Origin: Chryseobacterium sp.
GTDB lineage: Bacteria > Bacteroidota > Bacteroidia > Flavobacteriales > Weeksellaceae
Length of the DNA stretch: 16,053 bases
Assembly (NCBI GenBank): GCA_017989575.1
Contig: JAGNPP010000025.1
Location: 1 to 16,053, forward strand
Reading direction: 5' to 3'
In this document: piece after piece, positions 1 through 7,031 of the stretch
Layout of the letters: each line of letters begins with the position of its first letter
Position numbering within the stretch: the stretch's first letter is position 1
Translations under genes and position numbers: made by a program
The notes under the pieces: generated by a model
Told to the model about the DNA's origin: nothing
Seen by the model: only the letters and a program-made list of their open reading frames with translations
The model's database searches: none

Positions 1-161
1 TTGAGGACGATTTCTTTTTCATAAATTCCGTTTCGGTTTGCTCCCAAATCTGTTCCACCGTGACCTGCGTCTATGACCACAACTTTTTTCTCTTTTAAAA
101 AACTAAAAGACAGCAAAATACCAAGCGAAAGAACACTTGCAATTCTAAAAAGATTTTTCAT
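1..161 (-). CDS. N-acetylmuramoyl-L-alanine amidase, N-terminal fragment (runs off the window)
   Basis: Only the first 53 codons are present; the gene continues past base 1. Translation from ATG 161 gives a short hydrophobic segment (about residues 5-20, a signal peptide or membrane anchor). It is followed by VVVIDAGHGGTDLGA and then YEKEIVL. In the Amidase_3 family (AmiC/LytC type zinc amidases that cut the bond between muramic acid and the peptide of peptidoglycan) the His of the DAGHGG motif and the Glu of the xEKxxxL motif are the first two zinc ligands, and both are visible here. The protein should act in the periplasm. It is followed on the same strand by nothing in the window. pdxH lies 88 bp upstream in the same direction, so the two could share transcription, although no promoter was resolved. 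Confidence 0.85.
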   Translation of the reverse strand, partial: MKNLFRIASVLSLGILLSFSFLKEKKVVVIDAGHGGTDLGANRNGIYEKEIVL

Positions 162-249
162 AATTAATTTTGTTTGTAATGGTTAATAAAACAAAGAACG
201 AAAAAACAAACCAAAATATAAGTTAAGAATCTTATAAAAAATGTTAATC

Positions 250-903
250 TTACGGTGCCAATCGTGCTATTTTCCAGTCAAAATCTTCCGTCAGAGTATA
301 AATAATTCTGTCGTGAAGGCGATTGGGCCTACCCTGCCAAAATTCTATTTCGTAAGGTTTTGCGATGTAGCCACCCCAATTTTTCGGTCTTGGGATTTCT
401 TTGTTTTCAAATTCGGATTCCAAATCTTTCAGTTTATTTTCTAGGAAACTTCGGTCTGGGATTTCCTGACTTTGAGGTGAAACCATTGCGCCCAACTGAC
501 TGCCTTTTGGTCTTGAATGAAAATAGCCATCGCTAAGGTTTTCCGCAATCTTTTCCACATTGGCTTTGATGATAATTTGGCGTTCCAGACTTGGCCAAAA
601 AAAATGAAGACAAGCCTTGTGTGTAGTCTCAATTGATTTTCCTTTTCGGCTTTCGTAATTGGTATAGAAAATGAAACCTTCCCAATTGTAGGATTTTAGC
701 AACACCATTCTTGTTCTTGGACAGCCATCTTCTTCTACTGTTGAGATTGCCATTGCGTTGGCTTCAAACACTTGGGGATTTTCTTCGGCATCCAGAAACC
801 AGTTTCGGAATTGCTCGATTGGATTTTCCTTGATTTCGGTTTCTATGAGTTGCGATTTGTCGTAGATTTTTCTTTTATCGTGAAGGTTTTCTGACTGATT
901 CAT
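250..903 (-). CDS. pdxH: Pyridoxamine 5'-phosphate oxidase
   Basis: This is the FMN enzyme that oxidises pyridoxamine or pyridoxine 5'-phosphate to pyridoxal 5'-phosphate, the last step of B6 synthesis and salvage, in the cytoplasm. At 217 residues it matches the family length (E. coli 218). Visible family motifs are RTRMVLLK (63-70) and FYTNYESRKG (79-88) of the FMN-binding split barrel, FHSRPKGSQLGA (128-139), the substrate-binding EFWQGRPNRLHDR (187-199) with Arg195 and His197 in the positions of the E. coli PLP-contacting pair, and the conserved C-terminal RLAP. The N-terminal R/Y pair (Arg11, Tyr14) resembles the E. coli lid residues. The start at 903 gives the usual N-terminus. Upstream is a 213-bp divergent gap to yqgE that carries a structured repeat. 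Confidence 0.95.
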   Translation of the reverse strand: MNQSENLHDKRKIYDKSQLIETEIKENPIEQFRNWFLDAEENPQVFEANAMAISTVEEDGCPRTRMVLLKSYNWEGFIFYTNYESRKGKSIETTHKACLHFFWPSLERQIIIKANVEKIAENLSDGYFHSRPKGSQLGAMVSPQSQEIPDRSFLENKLKDLESEFENKEIPRPKNWGGYIAKPYEIEFWQGRPNRLHDRIIYTLTEDFDWKIARLAP

Positions 904-961
904 TTGTTTCTGAATTCTAAAATGATGACTAATGTTAATTTGATAAACAATATTTCTTTTT

Positions 962-1033
962 TGCGAAGCGCGCCCCGACCCGAGTGGATCCCGATGTGAA
1001 ATAGGGAGGAAACGGAGGGCGGATAGAGGCGCC
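962..1033. repeat. GC-rich structured intergenic element, copy A
   Basis: A strikingly GC-rich block in an otherwise very AT-rich gap. It shares ordered blocks with 9740-9855: TGCGAAGC then CCCGAC at the left end, GAGGAAA in the middle and GGCGGATA (1018-1025 here) near the right end, followed by a GCC. Possible pairings inside the copy are CGCCC 971-975 with GGGCG 1017-1021, and TCCC 989-992 with GGGA 1004-1007. No ORF fits it. It lies between the divergent pdxH and yqgE. I read it as a member of a dispersed REP-like or structured-RNA family; its function is unknown. Confidence 0.6.
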
Positions 1034-1104
1034 CAAATAATTTTAGTTTTGGTAATTTTAACTTAAATTTTCCTTTAATTCTTTTTCAAAAAAAATATTT
1101 TTTT

Positions 1105-1112
1105 TAGCTTTG
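1105..1112 (+). promoter_or_regulatory. -7 promoter box of yqgE
   Basis: TAGCTTTG fits the Bacteroidota -7 consensus TAnnTTTG exactly and ends only 4 nt before the ATG at 1117. A clear TTTG -33 box is not visible in the T- and A-rich stretch upstream. If the box is used, the transcript would start at or next to the start codon, giving a leaderless mRNA. Confidence 0.45.
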
Positions 1113-1116
1113 ATAG

Positions 1117-1665
1117 ATGAATTACTCTTACAAAGGTAAAATTTTAATATCAACGCCGGATGTGTCGGGCGATATATTTTCCCGTTCGGTTGTTCTGATT
1201 GTGGATCATAATGAGAACGGCGCTTTTGGCCTCATTTTGAATAAAAAAAATCAAAACATCAGCTCCCGATTGATGACTGCATTTGGTTTTCCGGTGGAGC
1301 TTTACGAAGGTGGACCGGTGGAAAATGAAAGAATCTACTTCATCCTAAAAGGCGAAAAAATAACGCCTGAATATATCGAAATCAACCACGAATTCTATCT
1401 GACGGAAGATATTGATTCTGTGATTTCTGCGGTTGTAAATCAGGAAATAAGCGTGGCGGATCTCAAGGTTTTTTCTGGCTATTCTGGCTGGTCGGCCTTG
1501 CAATTGGAAGGTGAATTGCAACGAAAATTGTGGACGATTGTGGATGTTTACAACTTGGACTACACGTTGCCAAATGACCAAGGTCTTTGGAAAAATATTA
1601 TGCAAAATCTTGGTGGAGAATTCTTGCTTTGGGCAAATGCACCGGAGGATGTTTCGCTGAATTAG
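1117..1665 (+). CDS. yqgE: YqgE/AlgH family protein (DUF179)
   Basis: A 182-residue protein (E. coli YqgE is 187) with the hallmark start of the family: KGKILISTPDVSGDIFSRSV, then VLIVDHNENGAFGLILNK, YEGGPV near residues 67-72 and VFSGYSGWSALQLEGEL near 118-134. The family is a widespread single-domain cytoplasmic protein of unsettled biochemical role; AlgH was named from alginate regulation in Pseudomonas, which does not transfer here. The start is supported because the conserved motif begins at residue 6. The gene stands alone on the + strand, diverges from pdxH and converges on a DUF1398 gene. The two convergent genes share a hairpin terminator. Confidence 0.92.
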   Translation: MNYSYKGKILISTPDVSGDIFSRSVVLIVDHNENGAFGLILNKKNQNISSRLMTAFGFPVELYEGGPVENERIYFILKGEKITPEYIEINHEFYLTEDIDSVISAVVNQEISVADLKVFSGYSGWSALQLEGELQRKLWTIVDVYNLDYTLPNDQGLWKNIMQNLGGEFLLWANAPEDVSLN

Positions 1666-1719
1666 ATTGAGAGATGATAGAGAAAAGATAATAGACTTTT
1701 CAATTTGTTGATAAAACTA

Positions 1720-1747
1720 AAATCCCGTGTTAACTCGGGATTTTTTC
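1720..1747. terminator. Bidirectional intrinsic terminator between yqgE and the DUF1398 gene
   Basis: Perfect 8-bp arms AAATCCCG (1720-1727) and CGGGATTT (1736-1743) enclose an 8-nt loop. A T-run follows on the + strand to 1746, and a weaker T-rich tail follows on the - strand. The - strand gene's stop codon (1730-1732) sits inside the loop, so its last codons form one arm. Confidence 0.8.
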
Positions 1748-2119
1748 TTTAAAAACATGATTTCCTTCGCAGTCGTAATAAGTACAAGTTTTTGCGTTTA
1801 AATCAACAATCCACTTGAATATTCCGCTGTCTGCACAGTCTTTGCAAAACTGGAAAAAGTCTGTGTTTCCTTGTTGGTGATTTCTCAAATCTGCCAAAAA
1901 TTTCTCTGGATTTACGATTCCATAAATCAAAAGTGGTGCGTATTTCTGAACGCCTGACACTTCGTGGCCGTCATTTCCTTTGTAAATGCTTGAGCCATCT
2001 TCCACGAAAGTTTCGAAAGTCTGAACGCCCAACTCTTTGATTGTTTTTGCAAATGCTGGGAAGTTTTTTCCGCTCTCTACGTCGGAATGTGCTGATTCTA
2101 TTTGTGCTAATGTGAACAT
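1730..2119 (-). CDS. DUF1398 family protein
   Basis: The 129-residue sequence matches the DUF1398 (YbcV-like) family as I know it: an N-terminal helix MFTLAQIESAHSDVESG, then FPAFAKTIKELGVQTFETFVEDG, and a C-terminal GIFKWIVDLNAKTCTYYD. The length is typical. The family has no established biochemical function; it is small, soluble and without a signal peptide. Three cysteines (C93, C96, C113) are noticeable, but nothing suggests a defined metal site. It lies 57 bp downstream of the Smr-domain gene in the same direction and may be the last gene of that unit. No -7 box is visible in the 57-bp gap. Confidence 0.8.
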   Translation of the reverse strand: MFTLAQIESAHSDVESGKNFPAFAKTIKELGVQTFETFVEDGSSIYKGNDGHEVSGVQKYAPLLIYGIVNPEKFLADLRNHQQGNTDFFQFCKDCADSGIFKWIVDLNAKTCTYYDCEGNHVFKEKIPS

Positions 2120-2176
2120 ATATTTGAGTTTTTGATAACGATAATCTTAATGTTCAAGATTCCTGCCAAAGGGATT

Positions 2177-2671
2177 CTACAGAAATTTGACTTCTACTCT
2201 ACCTGACTCGTGGTAGAAAAATCCGTGTTCGTCGTACTCGACATTTGATAAGCCTTCCAAAATATCGTAAACCATTTTCTGCAAAACGCCGTCGCCGATT
2301 CCGTGGATGATTTCGAGATTTTTGATGTGATTTTTCCGACAGAAATCTATGGTTTCCAATAGTTTTTCTTTTTGAATCATCAATCTTTCGAAAGCATCAT
2401 AGCTAGAGGGATTTTTGACCAACAATTGAAAATGAAGGTCTAGTTTTAATGGTGTTTTGTTGTGTTTTTTGGAAACGTTTTTAGAATTTTCATTTTTCTT
2501 GATGACAGGCGAATTTTCATACAATTTGGAATCGATGAGCGTCAATTTGCTTTTAGGCAAATCATAAGTGAAGCCGTGCTCATCCTCGATCTTCACCTGA
2601 TTAGCAATTATTTTTATGACTTTCCCTTTGAGATTATCATCGATTACAGAAACTTTGTCTCCTATTTTCAT
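2177..2671 (-). CDS. Smr-domain protein (MutS2 C-terminal-like)
   Basis: A 164-residue protein of two parts. Residues 1-48 (MKIGDKVSVIDDNLKGKVIKI...) look like a small beta-rich domain of the type seen before Smr domains in Bacteroidota. Residues 76-164 form an Smr domain: LDLHFQLL is the LDLH motif, and IIHGIGDGVLQKMVYDIL is the conserved HGxGxGxL motif. The middle (about 50-73) is a Lys/Asn/Ser-rich linker. Smr domains bind nucleic acid and several are nucleases; whether this one cuts DNA or RNA cannot be read from sequence. The start ATG (2669-2671) is 1 bp from the stop of the phosphoesterase gene upstream, so the two are very likely co-transcribed and may be translationally coupled. Confidence 0.85.
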   Translation of the reverse strand: MKIGDKVSVIDDNLKGKVIKIIANQVKIEDEHGFTYDLPKSKLTLIDSKLYENSPVIKKNENSKNVSKKHNKTPLKLDLHFQLLVKNPSSYDAFERLMIQKEKLLETIDFCRKNHIKNLEIIHGIGDGVLQKMVYDILEGLSNVEYDEHGFFYHESGRVEVKFL

Positions 2672-2672
2672 A

Positions 2673-3167
2673 TTATTTAGTTCCTAATTCTATTATCTCT
2701 AAATCTTTGATTTCATCTTTATTGATGGTAAAACGCATCATCGTCCTTACTTTGTGCCAGCCGACTTTTCCGCAAGCTCCGGGATTGAGGTGTAATAAAT
2801 TATTCCTTTTATCGTACATTGCTTTCAGAATGTGAGAATGTCCGGAAATGAAAAGTTTTGGTTTTTTCTCAGCAATTTCAGCCTTTGCCAGCGCCGAATA
2901 TCGTTCCGGATAACCACCGATATGAATCATCAAAACATCCACTTCTTCACATTTGAAACTCAAAACTTCGGGAAAAATGGTTCTGATTTTTGCTTCATCA
3001 ATGTTTCCGTAAACACCACGAATTGATTTTATTTTTTCTAATTCTTCAATCACTTTCATATTCCCAAAATCGCCACAATGCCAAACCTCGTCTGCGTCTT
3101 TTGCGTAATCGAGAATCCGATCATCAATGTAAGAATGGGTGTCTGACAAAAGGAGAATGCGTTTCAT
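2673..3167 (-). CDS. YfcE/MJ0936-type metallophosphoesterase
   Basis: From ATG 3167 the product is 164 residues. It has the calcineurin-like metallophosphoesterase motifs in order: SDTH (residues 7-10), HCGDFGN, GNID, an HIGGYP in place of the common HG, SGHSH and NPGACG. Together these hold a di-metal centre; the family hydrolyses phosphodiesters, but the natural substrate is unknown. The open frame extends further upstream to 3278, but that extension overlaps the next gene and encodes no family sequence, so the start at MKRILLLSDTH was chosen. Its stop is 1 bp from the Smr gene start, and a small membrane protein gene ends 20 bp upstream, so the three form a likely operon. Confidence 0.9.
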   Translation of the reverse strand: MKRILLLSDTHSYIDDRILDYAKDADEVWHCGDFGNMKVIEELEKIKSIRGVYGNIDEAKIRTIFPEVLSFKCEEVDVLMIHIGGYPERYSALAKAEIAEKKPKLFISGHSHILKAMYDKRNNLLHLNPGACGKVGWHKVRTMMRFTINKDEIKDLEIIELGTK

Positions 3168-3187
3168 TTTTAAATTTAATTTAATGA

Positions 3188-3490
3188 TTAAAGCTGAAAA
3201 GTAATTCCATATTTTGAAAAATACCAGATTGCTACAGCTAACGAAGTTCCCATTAATAATAAAATCATCAGAATCCAAAAAGCTAAACTTTTACTTCCCT
3301 TTTTGTACAAAATCACAAATGTAGATTGCAAAATAATAAAAAGGATCAGCAAAACCACGACATTGACAACAATCTGGCTTTGCGAGGATCCTTGACTAAA
3401 AAGAAAAATTGAAACCAAAACAAAAATGACGACCATTAGTTTTATAAATTCTGCAGGATTGGAAAGTTTGCTGGTGTTCAGGCGTTTCAT
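3188..3490 (-). CDS. Small hypothetical membrane protein, three predicted TM helices
   Basis: A 100-residue protein not recognised as any named family. It has a short polar N-terminus (MKRLNTSKLSNPAEF), then hydrophobic segments at about 16-32, 40-62 and 69-91, and a short tail. It is rich in Ile, Leu and Val and has no visible catalytic motif. It is the first gene of the leftward set (membrane protein, phosphoesterase, Smr, perhaps DUF1398) and diverges from truA across 80 bp. A near-match to the -7 box (TAATTTCG read on the - strand, 3511-3518) lies about 20 nt upstream of its start. Confidence 0.7.
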   Translation of the reverse strand: MKRLNTSKLSNPAEFIKLMVVIFVLVSIFLFSQGSSQSQIVVNVVVLLILFIILQSTFVILYKKGSKSLAFWILMILLLMGTSLAVAIWYFSKYGITFQL

Positions 3491-3570
3491 TTTTAATGAT
3501 TTTCGAAATGCGAAATTACGAATTAAGATTTCTTGATAATTAAAAAAAAATCAGGAAATTTGCCTTCGAA

Positions 3571-4335
3571 ATGAGATATTTTATAGAGTTTTCTTACAAT
3601 GGTTCCGCGTATTTTGGTTATCAGATTCAACCAAACGAAATTTCTGTGCAGGAAGAATTGGAAAAAGCATTGTCCACCATTCTGCGAGAGCCCATAAAAA
3701 CAACGGGAGCGGGAAGAACAGACACGGGCGTACACGCCAAAAAGATGTTCGCCCACTTTGAAACTAAACAAAAGCTGGATGAAAATTTGGTTTATAAACT
3801 CAATTCTTTTCTGTCAGAAAACATCTCTATCAAACATATTTTTGAAGTTGCGGATGATATGCACGCAAGATTCAGTGCGACTTTCCGGACTTATGAATAT
3901 TATATTTCGCTGGAAAAAGATCCATTTTCCAAAGATGCTTCCTGGCAATATTGGCGTCAAAAACCTTTGAATATTGACTTGATGAATGAGGCCTGCAAAA
4001 TCCTTTTCGAGTACGAGGACTTCACCAGTTTCGCCAAACTTCACACTGATAATAAAACCAACATTTGCAAAATCTACAAAGCAGAATGGGAACTACTTGG
4101 AAATCAACTGAAATTCACGATTTCTGCTGACCGATTTTTGAGAAATATGGTTCGGGCAATTGTTGGAACAATGGTAGAAGTTGGAACGGGAAAGATTACG
4201 CCAGACGATTTGAAAAAAATCATCGAGGATAAATTCCGTAATTCTGCCGGTGTTTCTGCACCAGCGCAAGGCCTATTTTTGGTGGATGTTGGGTATGAAT
4301 TTAAGTTATATTTAAATCTTCAAATTAAGATTTAA
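3571..4335 (+). CDS. truA: tRNA pseudouridine(38-40) synthase
   Basis: The enzyme converts uridines 38-40 of tRNA anticodon arms to pseudouridine. The 254-residue protein has the family start RYFIEFSYNGSAYFGYQ, and GAGRTDTGVHA at 46-56 with the catalytic aspartate at position 51. It also has ARFSATFRTYEYYI (about 97-110) and the C-terminal FTISADRFLRNMVRAIVGTM. The length is normal. A purine-rich stretch (TCAGGA near 3551) is too far from the ATG to be a good ribosome site, as is usual in this phylum. Its last codons form the arm of a downstream hairpin. It lies alone between the divergent phosphoesterase set and the ABC exporter, 64 bp upstream of the latter. Confidence 0.95.
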   Translation: MRYFIEFSYNGSAYFGYQIQPNEISVQEELEKALSTILREPIKTTGAGRTDTGVHAKKMFAHFETKQKLDENLVYKLNSFLSENISIKHIFEVADDMHARFSATFRTYEYYISLEKDPFSKDASWQYWRQKPLNIDLMNEACKILFEYEDFTSFAKLHTDNKTNICKIYKAEWELLGNQLKFTISADRFLRNMVRAIVGTMVEVGTGKITPDDLKKIIEDKFRNSAGVSAPAQGLFLVDVGYEFKLYLNLQIKI

Positions 4336-4341
4336 ATTTTT
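4310..4341 (+). terminator. Terminator hairpin overlapping the truA stop codon
   Basis: Perfect 11-bp arms (4310-4320 and 4327-4337, ATTTAAATCTT and its complement) enclose a 6-nt loop and run into a short T-run (4337-4341). The truA stop TAA (4333-4335) is part of the right arm. The stem is AT-rich, so its strength is uncertain. Confidence 0.55.
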
Positions 4342-4348
4342 AAAACCT

Positions 4349-4356
4349 TATTTTTG
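4349..4356 (+). promoter_or_regulatory. -7 promoter box of the ABC exporter gene
   Basis: TATTTTTG matches TAnnTTTG and lies 43 nt upstream of the ATG at 4400. No good TTTG -33 box is seen at the usual spacing. The box follows the truA hairpin directly, suggesting the exporter has its own promoter. Confidence 0.4.
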
Positions 4357-4358
4357 CA

Positions 4359-4385
4359 AAGATTTTTTCAACACTGAAAAATCTT
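4359..4385 (+). other. Hairpin in the presumed 5' leader of the ABC exporter mRNA
   Basis: AAGATTTTTTC (4359-4369) pairs with GAAAAATCTT (4376-4385) across a 6-nt loop, with one bulged T. No T-run follows, so it is unlikely to be a terminator on either strand. It ends 14 nt before the start codon and could affect translation or mRNA stability; no ligand-binding fold was recognised. Confidence 0.35.
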
Positions 4386-4399
4386 CGGAATCTAAAAAA

Positions 4400-6148
4400 A
4401 TGAAGAAACAAACGACTTGGGATATTGTAAAACGACTTTTTTTGATTGGGATGAAATTCCGGTCTTGGTTTATTTTCACATTGATTATCTCCATCGTTCT
4501 GGCAATGATTTCTACGTACAGACCGTATCTTTCGATGCAAATTGTGGATAATGACATCATCAAATTCCGCGACAAAAGTTCTTTGATGAAGCATATTTAT
4601 CTCTTCATCGGGCTGGTAGTTTCGGAAACCATTCTCAACTTTTTCTTGGTTTACTTCTCCAATTTCATCTCACAAAACGTCATCCGCGACATCCGGGAAA
4701 GATTGTATCACAAACTCATCTATTTCCGAACCGCATTTTTTGACAAAACGCCGATTGGAAGCCTCGTAACAAGAGCAGTCGGCGATGTAGAAACGATTGC
4801 CACAGTTTACACAGACGGATTTCTGATGGTTTTTGGAGACATTCTGAGAATCGCTTTTGTCCTTTTTATGATGTTCCAAGTGGACACACATCTGAGTATG
4901 ATTTCTTTGGCAATTCTTCCGATAATGGTTGTCATTACAAGGATTTTCCAGAAAAAACTAAAAACCGCTTTTGGACAGGAAAGAAGTTGGACCTCGACCC
5001 AGAACAGTTTCGTACAGGAACGTTTGGCAGGAATGCCTTTGATCCAGGTTTTTAACAGACAGGAAGCCGAGTTTACGAAGTTTGATAAAATTAATATTGA
5101 ACTTAAGAAAGCCTTACTGAGAACGGTTTTCATCTTCTCATTGTTCTTTCCGGTTGTAGAATTGATTTCTTCACTTTTCATTGGATTCATCTTGTTTTAT
5201 GGTGGTTTTATTAAATCTACGCCTGGTGTAATCATTGCTTTTATTCAGTTCATTAATATGTTGATTCGTCCGTTGAGACAGATTGCGGATAGATTTAATA
5301 ATATTCAGAGAGGAATTGTAGGTGCAGAGCGGGTTCTGGGTGTGATGGATGAAGACCAAGCGATGCCAAATAACGGAACGATTGCCCGAGACCATTTTGA
5401 TGGGAAGATTGAATTTCAGAATGTTCATTTTGCTTATGATGAGAAACAGTTGGTTTTGAAAGGTATCGATTTTAAAGTTAATTCTGGAGAAACTGTCGCA
5501 ATCGTCGGTGCAACCGGAGCCGGAAAATCTACGATTATCAGTTTGATTACCAGACTTTATGATATTAATTCTGGGAAAATTATGTTGGATGATGTTGATA
5601 TTCGGGATTATGAATTGTATAATCTGAGAAGTCATATCGGCGTGGTTCTTCAGGATGTTTTCCTTTTCCACGGCAGTATTTTTGAAAACCTGACTTTGGG
5701 TGACGAAAGCATTACTTTAGAACAAATTAAGAAAGCGGCGAAAGATATTGGCGTTGATGAATTTATTGAAAGTTTACCAAACGGTTACGATTATGTGGTG
5801 AGCGAGAGAGGCTCATCCATTTCGCTTGGACAAAGACAATTGTTGTCATTTTTAAGAGCTTATCTTTCTGACCCGAAAATTCTGATTCTGGACGAAGCGA
5901 CCTCATCCATCGACCACGAAAGTGAAAAATTAATCCAAAGAGCAACGGAAAAAATCACGAAAAATAGAACATCAATCCTAATTGCGCACCGACTTTCAAC
6001 GATTGAAAAAGCGGACAAAATCATCGTGATGGACCACGGATTGATTGTGGAAGAAGGCACGCATCAGGAATTGCTCGCGAAAAATGGTTATTATTCTTTG
6101 CTTTATAAGGCTCAGGTGGTTTCGCCGGATGGAGATAAGATGATTTAA
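4400..6148 (+). CDS. ABC exporter half-transporter (MsbA/SmdB-like fused permease-ATPase)
   Basis: A 582-residue type IV exporter half. Residues 1-310 are the six-helix membrane domain (hydrophobic runs near 24-44, 66-90, 140-160, 163-181, 243-262 and 265-290). Residues 335-575 are the ATPase: Walker A GATGAGKST (370-378), Q-loop Gln418, signature SLGQRQ (475-480), Walker B ILILDEATSS (495-503) with Glu499, and H-loop His530. The signature reads ISLGQ rather than the canonical LSGGQ, a form close to the LSVGQ of MdlB/SmdB-like exporters. It should work as a homodimer or a heterodimer in the inner membrane, exporting lipid-like or hydrophobic compounds; the substrate cannot be read from sequence. 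No partner half-transporter is adjacent. It is followed 59 bp later by the toxin-antitoxin pair. Confidence 0.9.
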   Translation: MKKQTTWDIVKRLFLIGMKFRSWFIFTLIISIVLAMISTYRPYLSMQIVDNDIIKFRDKSSLMKHIYLFIGLVVSETILNFFLVYFSNFISQNVIRDIRERLYHKLIYFRTAFFDKTPIGSLVTRAVGDVETIATVYTDGFLMVFGDILRIAFVLFMMFQVDTHLSMISLAILPIMVVITRIFQKKLKTAFGQERSWTSTQNSFVQERLAGMPLIQVFNRQEAEFTKFDKINIELKKALLRTVFIFSLFFPVVELISSLFIGFILFYGGFIKSTPGVIIAFIQFINMLIRPLRQIADRFNNIQRGIVGAERVLGVMDEDQAMPNNGTIARDHFDGKIEFQNVHFAYDEKQLVLKGIDFKVNSGETVAIVGATGAGKSTIISLITRLYDINSGKIMLDDVDIRDYELYNLRSHIGVVLQDVFLFHGSIFENLTLGDESITLEQIKKAAKDIGVDEFIESLPNGYDYVVSERGSSISLGQRQLLSFLRAYLSDPKILILDEATSSIDHESEKLIQRATEKITKNRTSILIAHRLSTIEKADKIIVMDHGLIVEEGTHQELLAKNGYYSLLYKAQVVSPDGDKMI

Positions 6149-6182
6149 TTATTTGAGATTTACTTCATTAAAAATAAATTTG

Positions 6183-6190
6183 TAATTTTG
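6183..6190 (+). promoter_or_regulatory. -7 promoter box of the toxin-antitoxin operon
   Basis: TAATTTTG matches TAnnTTTG and lies 17 nt before the antitoxin ATG (6208). A TTTG at 6152-6155 is 27 nt upstream, wider than the usual spacing, so only the -7 box is offered. Confidence 0.45.
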
Positions 6191-6207
6191 ATTAAAACCT
6201 ATTGAAA

Positions 6208-6441
6208 ATGAATATCGAAACGAGAAAAATAGAATTTGTTCAGGCTTTTCTAAATCTTCAAAGTGAGGAATTGATTTCTCAATTCGAAAAGCTTTTGAAA
6301 AAAACGAAACAAACAGAAAAAGAATTAAAACCTTTTACTGTTGAAGAACTACACGAAAGAATCGCTAAATCTGAGGATGATTTTGAAAATGGAAGATTCA
6401 AAACGCAAGAAGAATTAGAGAAAATTTCTTCAAATTGGTAG
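6208..6441 (+). CDS. Putative type II antitoxin
   Basis: A 77-residue, charged, helix-rich protein (NIETRKIEFVQAFLNLQSEE then LLKKTKQTEKELKPFTVEEL) directly ahead of a RelE/ParE-type toxin gene. The start is taken as ATG 6208 rather than the in-frame TTG 6202, since the ATG lies 17 nt after a -7 box and makes a normal N-terminus. Antitoxins of this short type bind the toxin through a flexible C-terminal helix and often repress their own operon; that role is inferred from size, charge pattern and neighbour, as the sequence shows no clear DNA-binding fold. Its end overlaps the toxin frame by 7 nt, which favours coupled translation. Confidence 0.75.
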   Translation: MNIETRKIEFVQAFLNLQSEELISQFEKLLKKTKQTEKELKPFTVEELHERIAKSEDDFENGRFKTQEELEKISSNW

Positions 6442-6749
6442 CAATAAAAATCATTTGGACAGATTTTGCCATTCAAAATCTTAAAGATATTTTTGATTAT
6501 TATTCTGAAAATACCAGCAAAAAAGTAGCTCACAAAATCCGTAAAGATATTCTAGCATCTACAAAACAACTGATTCACAATCCAGAATCTGGACAAATTG
6601 AGCTGAACCTTGAGAAGCTTAATCAAAATTACAGATATTTAGTTGTTGGAAATTACAAAATGATTTATAAGTTTATAAAACAAGAAATTCAAATTGTTGA
6701 TATTTTCGACACCCGTCAAAATCCCACAAAAATAGAACGAGAAAAGTAA
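6435..6749 (+). CDS. RelE/ParE-family toxin
   Basis: A 104-residue protein with the RelE/ParE superfamily layout: a first strand (AIKIIWTDFAI), two helices (QNLKDIFDYYSENTSKKVAH, then KIRKDILASTKQLIHNPESG) and the terminal strands RYLVVGNYKMIYKF and IVDIFDTRQNP. ParE members poison gyrase and RelE members cut mRNA on the ribosome; the sequence does not decide which applies. No ATG exists at the front of the fold: translation seems to begin at TTG 6435, which lies inside the last codons of the antitoxin gene. A weak start plus overlap would keep toxin output below antitoxin. The gene ends 2 bp before the stop of a convergent membrane-protein gene, and no terminator is visible between them. Confidence 0.85.
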   Translation: MVAIKIIWTDFAIQNLKDIFDYYSENTSKKVAHKIRKDILASTKQLIHNPESGQIELNLEKLNQNYRYLVVGNYKMIYKFIKQEIQIVDIFDTRQNPTKIEREK

Positions 6750-6751
6750 AT

Positions 6752-6997
6752 TCAATCTCTCACAATCCTATTCCTAAAACTCAACATCCCAGAAACAATT
6801 ATCAAGCAAATCACAATGATGATTTTGGAAACCAACAATTCCTGACAAAGATTTCTCCCAGAAACTAGCGAAATACAATCTTTCATATTCTCAGTTTCAT
6901 ATTTCAAACTGACCTGAATATTGACAACGGCAAAAACCGACATCACAATCACCAAAATCAGAAGGCTGATGATGGTTTGATACACCGATTTTTTCAT
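6752..6997 (-). CDS. Small hypothetical membrane protein, two predicted TM helices
   Basis: An 81-residue protein with no recognised family. It has a short basic start (MKKSVYQ), a hydrophobic segment at about 8-30, a polar loop carrying two cysteines (Cys41 and Cys51), a second hydrophobic segment at about 56-73 and a basic tail RNRIVRD. The positive ends and the loop between the helices suggest both termini are cytoplasmic with the cysteines outside, possibly as a disulfide; this is inference. It lies 34 bp downstream of the flavin-reductase-like gene in the same direction, so it is probably the last gene of the fahA operon. It converges on the toxin gene with only 2 bp between the stop codons. 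Confidence 0.65.
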   Translation of the reverse strand: MKKSVYQTIISLLILVIVMSVFAVVNIQVSLKYETENMKDCISLVSGRNLCQELLVSKIIIVICLIIVSGMLSFRNRIVRD

Positions 6998-7031
6998 AGT
7001 TTAATGGATGGTTTTTAGTTTTTAATGGCTA

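Noticed and set aside
241..444. A 67-codon + strand open frame over the end of pdxH
   Set aside because: Antisense to the conserved C-terminal half of PdxH, with no recognisable protein.
2143..2161. Small inverted repeat AATCTT...AAGATT between the DUF1398 and Smr genes
   Set aside because: Only 6-bp arms and no T-run follow on the - strand, so it is not a convincing terminator or operator.
3168..3278. N-terminal extension of the phosphoesterase to 3278
   Set aside because: It overlaps the end of the membrane-protein gene and has no homology to the family, which starts at MKRILLLSDTH.
5171..5671. A 166-codon - strand open frame opposite the ABC exporter ATPase
   Set aside because: It lies over the linker and Walker A region of a well supported + strand gene; composition (many Asn, Ile, Ser) is that of an antisense frame.
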